Source: Acidaminococcus fermentans (GTDB lineage: Bacteria; Bacillota; Negativicutes; Acidaminococcales; Acidaminococcaceae). Taken from it: DNA of 50,645 nucleotides. Numbering within the stretch: position 1 is the stretch's first letter; every line of letters starts with the position of its first letter. Location of the stretch: contig NZ_VULN01000016.1 of the NCBI RefSeq assembly GCF_009696675.1, positions 1-50,645 on the forward strand. Direction: 5' to 3'. The notes under the pieces were generated by a model. That model did not search any database, was not told where the DNA came from, and saw only the letters and a list, made by a program, of their open reading frames with translations. Shown piece by piece: positions 17,007-24,895 of this stretch. A program made the translations under genes and the position numbers.

Positions 17007-17699
17007 TCAATAATTCACCAGCTCCATCAGCCGGTCCGGATCCAGGACCTTGATGCTGCTCTGGCCGGTCTTTTTTACGTACCCTTCCCGTTCCAGTTCC
17101 TTCAGCTTCCGGCTGATGGTTTCCGGCCGGAGAGCCAGGCTGCCGGCCATTTCCTCCAGGCGCATGGTGATGGTGTCGCTGGTCTGCCGCCGGTACCGGT
17201 ACAGCAGCAGCCCGGCCACCCGTTCCTTGGGGTCGGCGATGCTTTTCAAAAGGTTCCGCCGGTTGGCGTCGTGGAGCTTCTTGCTCAAAAGAGCGATGAT
17301 CCGCATGGCCACTTCCGGTTCCTGGATGGCCTCCTCGAAATCCCTCCGGGCCAGTTTGCAGCATTCCACCCCCGTCATGGCAATGGCCGAGGCGGAATAC
17401 CGGCTGTCCGGCACCAGTACCCCTTCCCAGATGGTATCATGCTCCACAAAGATTCCGGCGATCCGTTCCAGGCCGTCCTGGTCGTAGGTGCACAGTTTCA
17501 CCCGGCCCTGGTGGATGATGTAGATGGCATCACAGGGCTCCCCTTCGTGGAACAGGTACTCCCCCTTGGCCAATTTCAGCCGTACCGACCGGCGGAGCAG
17601 GGTGGTCACCTTTTCCGGAGGCAGCCCCACCAGGAACTCCACACTCTTCAGGCATTCTCCCCGGCAGACCTTGCAGTGGGCGGGGACGGGGCCTGTCAT
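17007..17699 (-). CDS. Crp/Fnr family regulator with FNR-like cysteines
   Basis: 230 residues. A cyclic-nucleotide-like beta barrel covers about 20-120 and a winged HTH 175-215. The recognition helix RPETISRKLKELEREGYV has the E-x2-S-R pattern by which FNR reads TTGAT, not the CRP R-E-x3-R pattern. Cysteines C9, C12 and C16 (HCKVCRGEC) plus C113/C114 (VECCKL) parallel the three N-terminal and one internal ligand of the FNR [4Fe-4S] cluster. It is probably an oxygen-sensing activator of pflA and pflB. The start overlaps the upstream fusion gene stop (ATGA, 17696-17699). Confidence 0.9.
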   Translation of the reverse strand: MTGPVPAHCKVCRGECLKSVEFLVGLPPEKVTTLLRRSVRLKLAKGEYLFHEGEPCDAIYIIHQGRVKLCTYDQDGLERIAGIFVEHDTIWEGVLVPDSRYSASAIAMTGVECCKLARRDFEEAIQEPEVAMRIIALLSKKLHDANRRNLLKSIADPKERVAGLLLYRYRRQTSDTITMRLEEMAGSLALRPETISRKLKELEREGYVKKTGQSSIKVLDPDRLMELVNY

Positions 17700-19084
17700 G
17701 CCTTTCCTCCGTAAAGGGCGTCATACACCGCCTGGAGCTTTTTGTCCCGGGCGGCAGTGGCTTCCCGGGCCTTGTCCCCGGCATAGTCATAGAAGCCTTT
17801 CCCGGTCTTCACCCCGTAATCCCCGGCTTCCACCTTTTCCTTCAGCAGGGCGGGCACTTCATGGGAATCTTCCAGATCCGGCATCAGGTATTCGCTGATG
17901 TGGCAGAACACGTCCAGGCCTCCGAAATCCACGGTTTCCAGGGGCCCCAGGCAGGCCCACCTAAAGCCCAGGCCGTATTTCATCACCGCATCGGCCCCTT
18001 CCACGCTGACCACTCCGTCCCGGACCAGAGCCAGGGCTTCCCGGAGCACGGCCAGCTGGATCCGGTTGGCGGCAAACCCGGGTACATCCTTTTCCACCAG
18101 GGCCGGTTTCTTCCCGATGGCCAGGGACAGGTCATAGATGGTTTTGGCCACATCCGGCCGGGTCTCCTCATTTTTGATGATTTCGATAAGGGGGATCAGA
18201 GTGGGCGGATTGAACCAGTGCATCCCCAGGAACCGGCCCGGCCCGGTGACCGCTGCCGCCAGTTTGTTGATGGACAGGCCGGAAGTGTTGGTGGCAATGA
18301 TGGTTTCCGGATCTGCCAGGGGGCTCATTTCCCGGTAAAAAGCCAGTTTGGCCTCCATGTCCTCCACAATGGATTCCACGATCAGGTCCCGGCCCCGGAA
18401 GGCGTCCATACTGGTGGTATAGGTGATCTTGTCCGCCGCACCCGCCGAGATCTTCGTCCTGGCCTTGTCCAAGGTGGGCTGCCGGTGGTTCCACAAGGTC
18501 ACTTCATACCCGTTCCGGGCAAAAATATCCGCCATGGAATACCCCATGGTCCCTGCTCCTGCAATGGTGATTTTTTTGATGTCCATAGTCAGCAATCCCT
18601 CGATTCTGTGATAGTGAAGGAAATCATCCTGTTTTCCCAGTTCCCGGATCTGGGCAGGGGTGGCCAGCTGGAAGCTTTCCACTTCGTCTTCCTGGATCTT
18701 TACCTGGTCCCGGGTAAAATCTCCTCGAAATTCATAAATATCCACAAAATAATTGTTCTGTTCCTCCGGGCTGTCGCTGCGGTAGGTATGGATGCACCGG
18801 GCCTCTTCCGGGGCAAAATGGAGTCCGGTCTCTTCCCCCACTTCCCGGAGCACCGCCTGCCGGGAGGTTTCTCCCGCCCGTACTCCGCCTCCGGGGATTT
18901 CCCATTTCAGGGCAGCCCATTCCTTGTCCGCCTTCCGCTGGGTGATCAGGATTCTCCCCTGTGGGTCCCGGATCAGGGCCAGCACCGTCAGATGGTAGTC
19001 CCCCGGTTTCATATGCCAGTCGTTCCGGATCATTTTCCGGCCGGTGACCTGTTTGTTGCTGTCGTAGATATCCCAATATTCCAT
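17696..19084 (-). CDS. Fusion: NUDIX hydrolase + 3-hydroxyacyl-CoA dehydrogenase
   Basis: 462 residues in one uninterrupted frame. Residues 1-166 are a NUDIX hydrolase, with the full box GGVRAGETSRQAVLREVGEE near 66-86. Residues 167-462 are an NAD-dependent 3-hydroxyacyl-CoA dehydrogenase, with GAGTMG (Rossmann), TNTSGLSI, the catalytic-His segment GMHWFNPP, and FAANRI. The second part would reduce acetoacetyl-CoA or oxidise 3-hydroxyacyl-CoA. ATG 19084 has AAGGAGG upstream. An in-frame ATG at 18586 with a weak GAGGG site could also yield the dehydrogenase alone. The two activities have no obvious common pathway. Confidence 0.88.
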   Translation of the reverse strand: MEYWDIYDSNKQVTGRKMIRNDWHMKPGDYHLTVLALIRDPQGRILITQRKADKEWAALKWEIPGGGVRAGETSRQAVLREVGEETGLHFAPEEARCIHTYRSDSPEEQNNYFVDIYEFRGDFTRDQVKIQEDEVESFQLATPAQIRELGKQDDFLHYHRIEGLLTMDIKKITIAGAGTMGYSMADIFARNGYEVTLWNHRQPTLDKARTKISAGAADKITYTTSMDAFRGRDLIVESIVEDMEAKLAFYREMSPLADPETIIATNTSGLSINKLAAAVTGPGRFLGMHWFNPPTLIPLIEIIKNEETRPDVAKTIYDLSLAIGKKPALVEKDVPGFAANRIQLAVLREALALVRDGVVSVEGADAVMKYGLGFRWACLGPLETVDFGGLDVFCHISEYLMPDLEDSHEVPALLKEKVEAGDYGVKTGKGFYDYAGDKAREATAARDKKLQAVYDALYGGKA

Positions 19085-19106
19085 GGGTGTTCCTCCTTGT
19101 GTATGT

Positions 19107-19226
19107 TGGCGGGGCGCCGGGCCTGCGCCCCCTACGGCATCCCTGTGGATCTGTATTTTCCCTGTCTGCCCCACAGTTCCGTTTTGCTTCCGGTTCCGTA
19201 GGGGCGGCAGGCCCGGCCGCCCTCAA
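19107..19226. repeat. Inverted pair of GTAGGGGC-type repeats
   Basis: Left copy (19107-19136) contains GCCGGGCCTGCGCCCCCTAC. Right copy (19196-19226) is the same in reverse (GTAGGGGCGGCAGGCCCGGC). The pair lies upstream of the fusion gene. Confidence 0.65.
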
Positions 19227-19247
19227 AATTTTCGTCCCCCTGCATGA

Positions 19248-19277
19248 AAAGAACCCGGCCCAAAGGACGGGTTCTCT
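19248..19277 (-). terminator. Terminator after argC
   Basis: GAACCCG and CGGGTTC pair, with CC/GG inside, then TTTTC on the minus strand. A smaller GGTGCTGC/GCAGCACC hairpin overlaps the argC stop. AGTGACT-type units lie at 19285-19309. Confidence 0.75.
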
Positions 19278-19333
19278 CTTTCGGCTAGTGACTGATGACT
19301 CGTGACTGCCAGCTGGTGCTGCTCCGCAGCACC

Positions 19334-20260
19334 TTACAATTCCAATCCCGTTTCCGGATCCAGGCCCATGGCGATGTTCATGTTTTCGATGGCTGCACCG
19401 CTGGCCCCTTTCCCCAGGTTGTCGAACTGGGCGGACACGGTGAACCGGTCCTCGTTGCCGCACACATAGATCCGCAGGGAATCCTTCCCGGCCAGGGTGT
19501 TGGACCCCAGCATCTTGGGCAGTTCCTCGTTCTGGACCACTGTGATGAAGGGCTGATTCCTGTAGAAATCCGCATACATCTTCCGTACCGCTGCCAGGCT
19601 CAGGTCCTGGGGCATCTGGAACCCGGCGGTCACCAGCATGCCTGCATAATAGGGCGCCACAATGGGCAGGAAAATGGGAGACTGTTCCAGTCCGGCATAT
19701 TTCAGGATTTCCGGCAGATGTTTGTGCTGCTGGTTCAGCCCGTAGATCCGGGGAGCATCCAGTTCCTTGTCATGGAGATTTTCGTAAGAAGCGATCATCT
19801 TCTTGCCCCCGCCGGAATACCCGGTCAGGGAAGTAAGGGTATAGAGCCCGTCCGGAGCAATGAACCCGGCCTTCACCAGGGGCGCCAGCACGGCAATGGA
19901 ACCGGTGGCATGGCAGCCCGGGTTGGAGATCCGGCTGCTCTCCTGGATGGCATGGAGGTAGGAGGGGCCCAGTTCCGGGAACCCGTAGGCCCAGGCCGGG
20001 TCGCACCGGAAGGCCGTGGAGGTGTCGATGATCTTGGTGTCGCAGTCCTTGGCGGCTGCCGCCACTTCCCGGGACGCGGCATCGGGCAGGCACAGGAAGG
20101 CCACGTCCGCCTGGTCGATCTTTTCCAGCCGGGCATCCAGGTTCTTCCGCAGGTCCGAACTGATGGTGAGCAGTTCGATATCCGTCCGCTGCTTCAGCCG
20201 CTGGGCCAGCCGCAGGCCGGTCGTTCCTTCGCCGCCATCGATAAATACTTTAAACATCAT
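19334..20260 (-). CDS. argC: N-acetyl-gamma-glutamyl-phosphate reductase (type 2, short form)
   Basis: 308 residues. It reduces N-acetylglutamyl phosphate to the semialdehyde in arginine synthesis. The catalytic Cys is in SNPGCHATG. The NADP-binding start is FKVFIDGGEGTTGLRL. The length and GGEGTTG motif mark the short, ArgC2-type enzyme. ATG 20260 or 20257 fits the GAGGGG site; both are in frame. No other arginine genes adjoin it. ARG-box-like sequence lies about 100 bp upstream. Confidence 0.93.
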   Translation of the reverse strand: MMFKVFIDGGEGTTGLRLAQRLKQRTDIELLTISSDLRKNLDARLEKIDQADVAFLCLPDAASREVAAAAKDCDTKIIDTSTAFRCDPAWAYGFPELGPSYLHAIQESSRISNPGCHATGSIAVLAPLVKAGFIAPDGLYTLTSLTGYSGGGKKMIASYENLHDKELDAPRIYGLNQQHKHLPEILKYAGLEQSPIFLPIVAPYYAGMLVTAGFQMPQDLSLAAVRKMYADFYRNQPFITVVQNEELPKMLGSNTLAGKDSLRIYVCGNEDRFTVSAQFDNLGKGASGAAIENMNIAMGLDPETGLEL

Positions 20261-20312
20261 GACCACCCCTCATTCACTGGTGCACTGGGCCCAGCCTTTA
20301 TAGAATAGGAAC

Positions 20313-20318
20313 ATTATA
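20313..20318 (-). promoter_or_regulatory. -10 element of the argC promoter
   Basis: TATAAT on the minus strand, 53 bp before the start codon. The -35 is poor. Confidence 0.5.
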
Positions 20319-20352
20319 ACACAGATGGAGCCATAGGGACAGATTTTTTATT

Positions 20353-20377
20353 TGCATTTTATGCATAAAAATACATT
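20353..20377. promoter_or_regulatory. ARG-box-like operator upstream of argC
   Basis: TGCATTTTATGCATAAAAATACATT contains overlapping copies of the ARG-box pattern (consensus TGAAT-A/T-rich-ATTCA). It lies just upstream of the argC promoter, so ArgR/AhrC control is likely. Confidence 0.55.
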
Positions 20378-20579
20378 ATGGTTTTTCCGGGTCCCGGATC
20401 CGTTCCACCTGGGCCTCCACCGCCGCCTCATGGCGCCGGAGGGCCTTTTCCACCAGTTCCTCATAACCGTTCAAGGCCGCAAAAGGGGCAAACTGGGCCG
20501 CCCGCTTCTTCCGGTCCATCCGGGGATGGCCGGAGATCCTGGGCCGGGGCAGATCCAGCATATCTTCATACGGCTTCAT
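20376..20579 (-). CDS. YolD-like small protein partnered with Y-family polymerase
   Basis: 67 residues. The core MDRKKRAAQFAPFAALNGYE is the hallmark of a small protein encoded directly after UmuC/DinB-like polymerases in many Firmicutes. Its ATG overlaps the polymerase stop in the restored frame (ATGA, 20576-20579), so the two were translationally coupled before the polymerase frameshift. Its own function is not known. It may now be poorly translated, because ribosomes on the broken polymerase gene stop earlier at 20617. Confidence 0.82.
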   Translation of the reverse strand: MKPYEDMLDLPRPRISGHPRMDRKKRAAQFAPFAALNGYEELVEKALRRHEAAVEAQVERIRDPEKP

Positions 20580-22056
20580 GCCCGGTGTCCTCCCACCTGG
20601 CCGTTCCGCTCCCGGGTCATGGCCCCGGGCAGCAGGTTGCTCCCCCGGAGCAGGGCGTTCTTCCCGTACCGGTCCTGGATGGCCAGGATGGTTTCCTGGA
20701 GTTCCTCCTCCCGGCCCCGGGCGTACACCGGTGCCTCTTCCCGGGCAAACAGGTCCGTTTCGGCCCCCAGCAACCGCAGGCCTCCGGGGCCTTCACATGT
20801 TCCGCGGTAAGGGAGATCTTCCGGATCAGCAGCTGGGGATCGGCCACCTGGTGGAAAAGCCCCAGGGCCGCCTCCCTGATCACCTGTCCTGAAGCAGTGT
20901 ACCCACCCGGCAGGTTCCGGGACCCGTGGCCGTGGACGGGCACCGGCCGGCCGAAATGGTCCGCTGCCACCTTTCCCCGGTAGGACCGGCGCCGCTCCGG
21001 GTCTTCCAGATTGCACCGGTCGTAACCCAGGGTCAGCACCAGCTGATCCGTCACCCGGTGCTTCTTCACCAGGTCCAGGGCCAAAAGGTCCGCCATCTCC
21101 CACAGCAGCAGCCGGGCCGTTTCCGCAGTGGCAGGCTGCTGGAGCACCTGGCCGGACCCCAGGCTGCTGCTCATGGGCTCATAGGCCCGGATATCCTTCA
21201 GGGTACAGGGTTCCCAGCCCCAGGCATGGTCGATGAGCAGTTCCGCATTCACCCCGAACAGATGGTACAACAGGTCCGGATCTTCCAGGGACATCCGGGC
21301 CACCGCCCCCATGGTGTACATGCCGTACCGCTGGAGTTTCCGGGTGATCCCCGGCCCGATCCGCCAGAAATCCGTGAGAGGGCAGTGGTCCCACAGCAGC
21401 TGCCGGTAGGTCTTTTCCGTCAGGGAAGCGATCCGCACCCCGTCCCGGTCCGGTTCCATGTGCTTGGCCACAATGTCCATGGCCACCTTGCACAGATACA
21501 GGTTGGTGCCGATGCCGGCAGTGGCGGTGATCCCTGTTTCCTTCAGCACCTGGCGGATCATCTCCCGGATCAGGCCGTAAGGAGTCCAGCCTCCTGATTT
21601 CAGATAAGGGGTCAGATCCAGGAGCACTTCGTCCACAGAATACACGTGGATGTCCTCCGGGGCCATGAACTGGAGGTACACCTGAAGCACCTGGGCACTT
21701 TTTTCCATGTACCGCTGCATGTGGGGCATGGCGGTGATGTAATCCACCTCCAGGGTCCGGTCCCGGCCCAGTTGGGAGGCCAAAAAGGATTTCCCTGAAA
21801 AAGGGCGGCCCCGGAGCCATCCCCGACGGAGAGTGTTCATTTCTTCCACCTGGCGGATCACTTCGAACAGCCGGGGACGGCCCGGGATCCCCCAGTGCTT
21901 CAAAGCCGGGGACACCGCCAGACAGATGGTCCGGTCCGACCGGCTCCGGTCCGCCACCACCAGACAGGCATCCAGAGGATCCAGTCCCCGCTCCACACAC
22001 TCCACCGAGGCATAGAAAGATTTCAGATCAATGGCCCCATAGATTCGCTGTTCCAT
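20576..22056 (-). pseudogene. Y-family DNA polymerase (UmuC/DinB-like), frameshifted near the C-terminus
   Basis: Error-prone translesion polymerase. From ATG 22056 (GGGGAGAG upstream) the catalytic core is intact: DLKSFYASVE near the start and YSVDEVLLDLT with the metal-binding Asp-Glu. At 20786-20789 the frame shifts: a run of four C on the coding strand appears to lack one C. Frame one continues to a stop at 20617 with a nonsense tail. The correct tail (GLRLLGAETDLFA...RERNGQVGGHRA) is in another frame and ends at 20576. The lost part includes ETDLF, a possible sliding-clamp motif. Polymerase activity may survive, but clamp binding would not. Sequencing error is possible. Confidence 0.85.
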
Positions 22057-22084
22057 GACTCTCCCCGCTTTCGTTTGTTTTACT

Positions 22085-22096
22085 AAACATTTGTTT
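22085..22096. promoter_or_regulatory. LexA-like operator before the polymerase gene
   Basis: AAAC-ATTT-GTTT resembles the Gram-positive SOS box GAAC-N4-GTTC. It lies just downstream of a TATGAT/GATAAT -10 on the minus strand, where LexA would block transcription. Confidence 0.5.
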
Positions 22097-22137
22097 GCTA
22101 TTATCATAGCACAAAAGAGGAAAAGAGGCAAGAGAAA

Positions 22138-22175
22138 GGGGCTGCTGCGGTGAGCAGCAGCCCTGTCAACGGCCA
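22138..22175. terminator. GGGGCTGCTGC hairpin upstream of the polymerase gene
   Basis: GGGCTGCTGC and GCAGCAGCCC pair around GGTGA. Variant of the recurrent GGGGCTGTTGC stem. No gene ends here on the plus strand. GTCAACGG units follow. Confidence 0.45.
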
Positions 22176-22182
22176 GCGGCCC

Positions 22183-22459
22183 AGTCCGCCCTGCAGGGGC
22201 GGGGGACCGTTGCGCCTGCGCAATGGTGGTGGGGGCATGAGGTCCTGAAAGGACCGAATACCTTGGCGGGGGTATAGTTCAACCGTCCTGGAATCCTGCA
22301 GCGAGACCTGCGGATATGAAGATCGTGCTCCTGTCGGACACCCCGCTGTTGTCCATCATTCCTGCAAAGTATCGGCTGCCGCCGATGCCCCCACCACCAT
22401 CCTTGCGGATGGTCCCCCGCCCCTCCCAGGGCGGACTTTTGGCTGTGCAGCCTATTTTA
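22183..22459. repeat. Long repeat A, copy 1 (left of DUF559 gene)
   Basis: 277 bp, about 95% identical by eye to 23031-23307 in the same orientation. Each copy is an inverted pair: CCGCCCTGCAGGGGCGGGGG with a hairpin and GGTGGTGGGGGCAT at the left, and the mirror image at the right. The centre is a spacer starting TGAGGTCCTGAAAGGACC. No credible gene lies inside. Confidence 0.85.
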
Positions 22460-22463
22460 TTGT

Positions 22464-22563
22464 ACTGCTGTTGTCCATCGTTCCTGCAAAGTATCGGCTA
22501 TCGCCGATGCCCCCACCACCGTGCTCCGCACGGTCCCCCGCCCCTCCCAGGGCGGACTTTAGC
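22464..22563. repeat. Partial tandem copy of repeat A
   Basis: About 100 bp matching the right-hand end of copy 1 (22352-22440). The hairpin arms differ together: ACCGTGC/GCACGGT here against ACCATCC/GGATGGT in copy 1, so base pairing is kept. Confidence 0.8.
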
Positions 22564-22573
22564 CGGCAACGGC

Positions 22574-22954
22574 TCATATTGTTCCCAACTTCTTCATTCT
22601 TTCCCGGATTATCCGATCGATGTTCTCTGTCACTCCGGAAAAATTTCTCATCACATCCCGGTTGGAATACCGCAGGACCAAGAATCCCAGCCGTTCCAGG
22701 TGCCGGGTCCGTTCAGCATCGGCTTTTTTATTTTCCGTCTCATAATGCTGTCCACCGTCCAGTTCGATAATCACCTGAGCCCGTTCACAGCAGAAATCCA
22801 CAATATACTTTCCGATGATGACCTGCCGTTTCACCCGTACAGGATATTTCCGGAAAAAGTCGAACCAAAGGTGCCGTTCCTCTTTTGTCATGTTTTTCCT
22901 CATCTTATGAGAAAAGTTTTTCAGGTAATCCGGGATTTCGTTCCTGCCAGCCAA
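22574..22954 (-). CDS. DUF559 (Vsr-like PD-(D/E)XK) endonuclease-fold protein
   Basis: About 127 residues. DUF559 proteins have the restriction-endonuclease fold of Vsr. Seen: RKNMTKEERHLWFDFFRKYP at the N-terminus, then YIVDFCCERAQVIIELDGGQH holding the Asp and Glu-x-Asp acidic residues, then RLGFLVLRYSNRDVMRN. TTG at 22954 is the likely start because AAGGAG is eight bases upstream; the GTG at 22963 overlaps that site. The gene sits alone between two 277-bp direct repeats. Substrate and role are unknown. The family often lies among repeats or mobile DNA. Confidence 0.85.
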   Translation of the reverse strand: MAGRNEIPDYLKNFSHKMRKNMTKEERHLWFDFFRKYPVRVKRQVIIGKYIVDFCCERAQVIIELDGGQHYETENKKADAERTRHLERLGFLVLRYSNRDVMRNFSGVTENIDRIIRERMKKLGTI

Positions 22955-23030
22955 AGTCAACACTCCTTGAAATTATACTGAATTATCTTATAATATTATA
23001 TTTGCAGTTATAAAGCAAGGCCGGAGGCCA

Positions 23031-23307
23031 AGTCCGCCCTGCAGGGGCGGGGGACCGTTGCGCCTGCGCAATGGTGGTGGGGGCATGAGGTCCTGAAAGG
23101 ACCGAATACCTTGGCGGGGGGATGGTTCAACCGTCCTGGAATCCTGCAGCGAGACCTGCGGATATGAAGATCGTGCTCCTGCCGGACACCCCGCTGTTGT
23201 CCATCGTTTCTGCAAAATATCGGCTATCGCCGATGCCCCCACCACCATCCTTGCGGATGGTCCCCCGCCCCTCCCAGGGCGGACTTTTTGCTGTGCAGCC
23301 TATTTTT
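23031..23307. repeat. Long repeat A, copy 2 (right of DUF559 gene)
   Basis: 277 bp, direct repeat of 22183-22459. The sequence just left of it (23014-23035) is identical over 22 bases to 32757-32778 inside the 688-bp element. TTGACNG units follow at 23345-23365. Confidence 0.85.
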
Positions 23308-23366
23308 ATCGTACTGCCAAGATGAAAATAGCCCCGTCATCGGCAGTTGACCGTTGACGGCTGACA

Positions 23367-23398
23367 AAGGGGCTGTTGCTCAAGCAACAGCCCCTTCT
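23367..23398 (-). terminator. GGGGCTGTTGC-type terminator after the Asp23 gene
   Basis: AAGGGGCTGTTGC and GCAACAGCCCCTT pair around TCAA, directly after the stop codon. Short T-tract. Confidence 0.65.
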
Positions 23399-23399
23399 C

Positions 23400-23831
23400 T
23401 CACTCCCCTGCCTCCGCAGGGCTTTCTTCTGTTTTCTCCGGTTTTTCGGGTTCCGGCACCTGTTCCGCCTCTTCCAGCTGGGCCACGATAATGTCCACCC
23501 GGTCCACCTGGAAATCGGTGATCCGCACCACTTCTCTCACCACGGCTTCCCGCAGCTGTTCGATGGTGTCGGGGATGGAGGTATCGCAGGCCACGGACAC
23601 CTTCAGGGTGAAGGCCACATGGCCTTTTTTCACCGTGCCGTTTTCCGCCACTTCCGCGTCGGTCTTTTCCACCGCCACCGCCGGAGTGTTCTTGCCGGTG
23701 AGCCCTTTGGCAAAGGACATGAGTCCCCCGCCGGTGTGTTCCCACAGGTTCACCCGGTCCACCCGTTCTGCCGCCAGCCGGACCAGCTGGACGAACACTT
23801 CTTCACAAATAATGGTCTTGCCCTGGATCAT
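23400..23831 (-). CDS. Asp23/Gls24 family protein
   Basis: 143 residues. Seen: TIICEEVFVQLVRLAAERVDRVNLWE, then HVAFTLKVSVACDTSIPDTIEQLREAVVREV, the alternating strands and helix of the Asp23 fold, then an acidic Glu/Pro-rich tail. Family members are abundant cell-envelope-associated proteins tied to alkaline or envelope stress. The molecular role is unclear. ATG 23831 follows AAAGGAGCT. It lies 16 bp after the nitroreductase gene, so they may be cotranscribed. Confidence 0.87.
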   Translation of the reverse strand: MIQGKTIICEEVFVQLVRLAAERVDRVNLWEHTGGGLMSFAKGLTGKNTPAVAVEKTDAEVAENGTVKKGHVAFTLKVSVACDTSIPDTIEQLREAVVREVVRITDFQVDRVDIIVAQLEEAEQVPEPEKPEKTEESPAEAGE

Positions 23832-23847
23832 GGTATCAGCTCCTTTA

Positions 23848-24660
23848 TTACCGGAACTCCACCTTCAGATGCTGGCGGTTCACCAGCCGGTTGTACTTGT
23901 ATTTGGGATACCCTACCAGCAGAGTTCCGACGATGACCTGTTTCTGGGGTACCTGGAGCAGTTCCCGCAGCGGGGCGTAATCTGCCCGGGCACAGGTTTC
24001 AATAAAGCCCATAATGGTGGTTCCCAGGCCCAGGGTGGGAGCATACAGTTCCACATAGGCCCAGGCCTGTTCACAGTTGCTCACGCCGGTCACGTTCAGC
24101 CGCCGTGCCAGTGCGAACACCAGCTGTTTGGCATTCCGGCCGATGATGTCGATGCCCCGGCCCCGGTACACTTCCAGTACCTTCCGGAAATACCGGCGGC
24201 GGGGAGAGTTGTTGTCGATTTCTTCCTGCATCCAGTCCGCCACACAGTCGCAGATCTTCCGGATCAGTTCCTGGTCGGACACCACAATGTAGTAAAGCCC
24301 CTGGGAATTGGCAGCAGTAGGTGCATACCGGGCAATGTCCAGCAGCTGTCTCATTTTGTCTTCACTGACCAGTTCCGGAGTGAAGTTCCGGATGCTCCGG
24401 CGCATCCGCAGGAAGTTGTAGGCCGTTTGGGAATCCAGCACCGGCATGGGGATGGGTTCGGTTTCGGCATAGGGACAGCGGGAATTATCAAGAGCACCGG
24501 TGGGACAGACGGATACACAGTGGCCGCAGGACATGCAGGACATATCATTGATGCACACCGGGCCGTTTTCACCCATTTCAATGATACAGCTGGGACAGAC
24601 TTTGGAGCAGATCCCGCATCTAACACACTTATTCTGATCGACCGTTAAAATTCCAACCAA
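23848..24660 (-). CDS. Ferredoxin-nitroreductase fusion protein
   Basis: About 270 residues. Two [4Fe-4S] motifs open the protein: CVRCGICSKVCP and CMSCGHCVSVCP. A nitroreductase domain follows from about 85: RRSIRNFTPELVSEDK (FMN contact), YAPTAANSQG, and the closing GLGTTIMGF. Such fusions pass electrons from a low-potential donor to an FMN-bound reductase; the substrate is unknown. Start TTG 24660 is preferred because GAGGTG lies six bases upstream; a GTG at 24669 overlaps it. Confidence 0.88.
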   Translation of the reverse strand: MVGILTVDQNKCVRCGICSKVCPSCIIEMGENGPVCINDMSCMSCGHCVSVCPTGALDNSRCPYAETEPIPMPVLDSQTAYNFLRMRRSIRNFTPELVSEDKMRQLLDIARYAPTAANSQGLYYIVVSDQELIRKICDCVADWMQEEIDNNSPRRRYFRKVLEVYRGRGIDIIGRNAKQLVFALARRLNVTGVSNCEQAWAYVELYAPTLGLGTTIMGFIETCARADYAPLRELLQVPQKQVIVGTLLVGYPKYKYNRLVNRQHLKVEFR

Positions 24661-24725
24661 ATGAAACACCTCATATTCTCTCTGACTGCAGTGCTGCCGG
24701 GGAAGCGGCGAACCCCTGTAAATTT

Positions 24726-24750
24726 AAAAAAAGCCGGACATCCGTCCGGC
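24726..24750 (-). terminator. Terminator of the tRNA-Asn transcript
   Basis: GCCGGACG pairs with GTCCGGC, followed on the minus strand by seven Ts, 13 bases after the tRNA. Confidence 0.88.
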
Positions 24751-24762
24751 ATGATTTGCAAT

Positions 24763-24837
24763 TGGCTCCCCGAGTAAGACTCGAACTTACAACAACTCGA
24801 TTAACAGTCGAGTGCTCTACCATTGAGCTATCGGGGA
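24763..24837 (-). tRNA. tRNA-Asn (GTT)
   Basis: 75 bases with encoded CCA. Acceptor TCCCCGA pairs with TCGGGGA. The D-arm AGCTCAATGGTAGAGC, the anticodon loop CTGTTAA and the T-arm GTTCGAGTC are all present. Anticodon GTT reads AAC/AAU. Confidence 0.97.
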
Positions 24838-24852
24838 ATCTCAACGAAGATT

Positions 24853-24881
24853 ATTCTACACGAAAAGCCGATTCCTGTCAA
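24853..24881 (-). promoter_or_regulatory. Promoter of tRNA-Asn
   Basis: TTGACA (24876-24881) and TAGAAT (24853-24858), 17-bp spacer, 15 bp before the tRNA. Confidence 0.88.
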
Positions 24882-24895
24882 CAGTTTTTTAAGAT

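Noticed and set aside
20780-20795. Programmed -1 frameshift in the polymerase gene
   Set aside because: No slippery heptamer with a following pseudoknot is evident, and a one-base loss in a C run explains the shift more simply.
22183-23307. CRISPR array
   Set aside because: The repeats are 277 bp, only two and a half copies, and no short regular repeat-spacer pattern or cas gene is present anywhere in the window.
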